64,000 bases of DNA from assembly GCF_017968885.1 (NCBI RefSeq), contig NZ_CP072913.1:1534001-1598000 (forward strand). The letters are read 5' to 3'. This document shows, one piece after another, positions 63,793 through 64,000 of the stretch. The first letter of the stretch is position 1; every line of letters begins with the position of its first letter. A program made the translations under genes and the position numbers. The stretch is from Pseudomonas sp. Tri1 (GTDB taxonomy: Bacteria; Pseudomonadota; Gammaproteobacteria; Pseudomonadales; Pseudomonadaceae). The notes beneath the pieces are model-generated. The model made no database searches. It was not told the DNA's origin and saw only the letters and a list, made by a program, of their open reading frames with translations.

Positions 63793-64000
63793 TCAGACCG
63801 AACCCGGCCTGCGCATCCAGTACCTGAACAACGGCTCCGCCAGAAACAGCACGAACAACAACCGCATCACTTGCAACGCCGTCACCAGCGGCACCGACAG
63901 TTGCAGCGTCTCTGCCGTCAGGCTCATTTCCGCGATGCCGCCGGGCATCATGCCCAATGTCAGCGAACGCAAGTCCAGAAGCGTCAAGGTGCTCAGGCCC
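63793..64000 (-). CDS. AbrB-family (AmoA-like) membrane protein, C-terminal part
   Basis: The last 68 residues or so, running off the right edge. The sequence LGMMPGGIAEMSLTAETLQLSVPLVTALQVMRLLFVLFLAEPLFRYW is the end of the second AbrB/gate domain of the family of ten-helix membrane proteins once called ammonia monooxygenase-like. Function in pseudomonads not settled. Ends after a REP pair, convergent with ung. Confidence 0.85.
   Translation of the reverse strand, partial: GLSTLTLLDLRSLTLGMMPGGIAEMSLTAETLQLSVPLVTALQVMRLLFVLFLAEPLFRYWMRRPGSV

Overview
The window is a GC-rich chromosomal segment of a fluorescent Pseudomonas (P. fluorescens group). The evidence is an EmhABC/TtgABC-type efflux locus with its TetR repressor, an olsBA ornithine-lipid pair, phaG, many GTGGGAGCGAGCTTGCTCGCGA-type REP elements in intergenic gaps, and the coding style throughout.

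Layout. 1-3.9 kb: RND efflux pump genes (emhB cut by the window edge, emhA) divergent from emhR, with a TtgR-type operator between them. 4-8.2 kb: a hypothetical protein, then an Old Yellow Enzyme/MFS/ArsR cluster divergent from acpH. 8.3-14.4 kb: olsBA, an acyl-CoA-dehydrogenase-like protein, a serine hydrolase, YceI and a cardiolipin synthase. 14.46-15.63 kb: an IS110-family element inserted in a REP sequence; its left end carries what looks like a complete bridge RNA whose guides match the insertion site. 15.7-34.9 kb: bglX, a lemA-TPM-TPM cluster, a methyltransferase, a DJ-1 protein, YegP, DUF4917, an iron alcohol dehydrogenase, an alpha-oxoamine synthase with an MFS exporter, fosA, a PAS-GAF-GGDEF protein, stress-type proteins (DUF4142, SDR), an iron permease-like protein, hicAB, and a LysE exporter with an Lrp regulator.

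About 36.05-47.67 kb is an AT-richer genomic island next to tRNA-Gly(CCC). A second copy of the tRNA 3' end and its terminator lies at the far side. The island carries a Septu-like ATPase/HNH pair preceded by a possible PD-(D/E)XK protein, a Gabija-like OLD nuclease/UvrD helicase pair, an orphan zinc-ribbon protein, and an XRE-ImmA/IrrE metalloprotease with a partner gene. No integrase was found in it.

After phaG, rsuA, a CWC protein and a degenerate GGDEF protein, 50.9-60.9 kb (minus strand) is a guanidine catabolic operon under a guanidine-I (ykkC) riboswitch: riboswitch, ABC transporter (three genes), two DUF1989 proteins (carboxyguanidine deiminase), guanidine/urea carboxylase, allophanate hydrolase. 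Two oddities stand out: a REP pair sits in frame inside the carboxylase gene, and the allophanate hydrolase has a one-base slip in a G tract near its end. The window closes with a Tyr-rich lipoprotein, an HIBYL-CoA-hydrolase-like enzyme, ung, and the end of an AbrB-family membrane protein.
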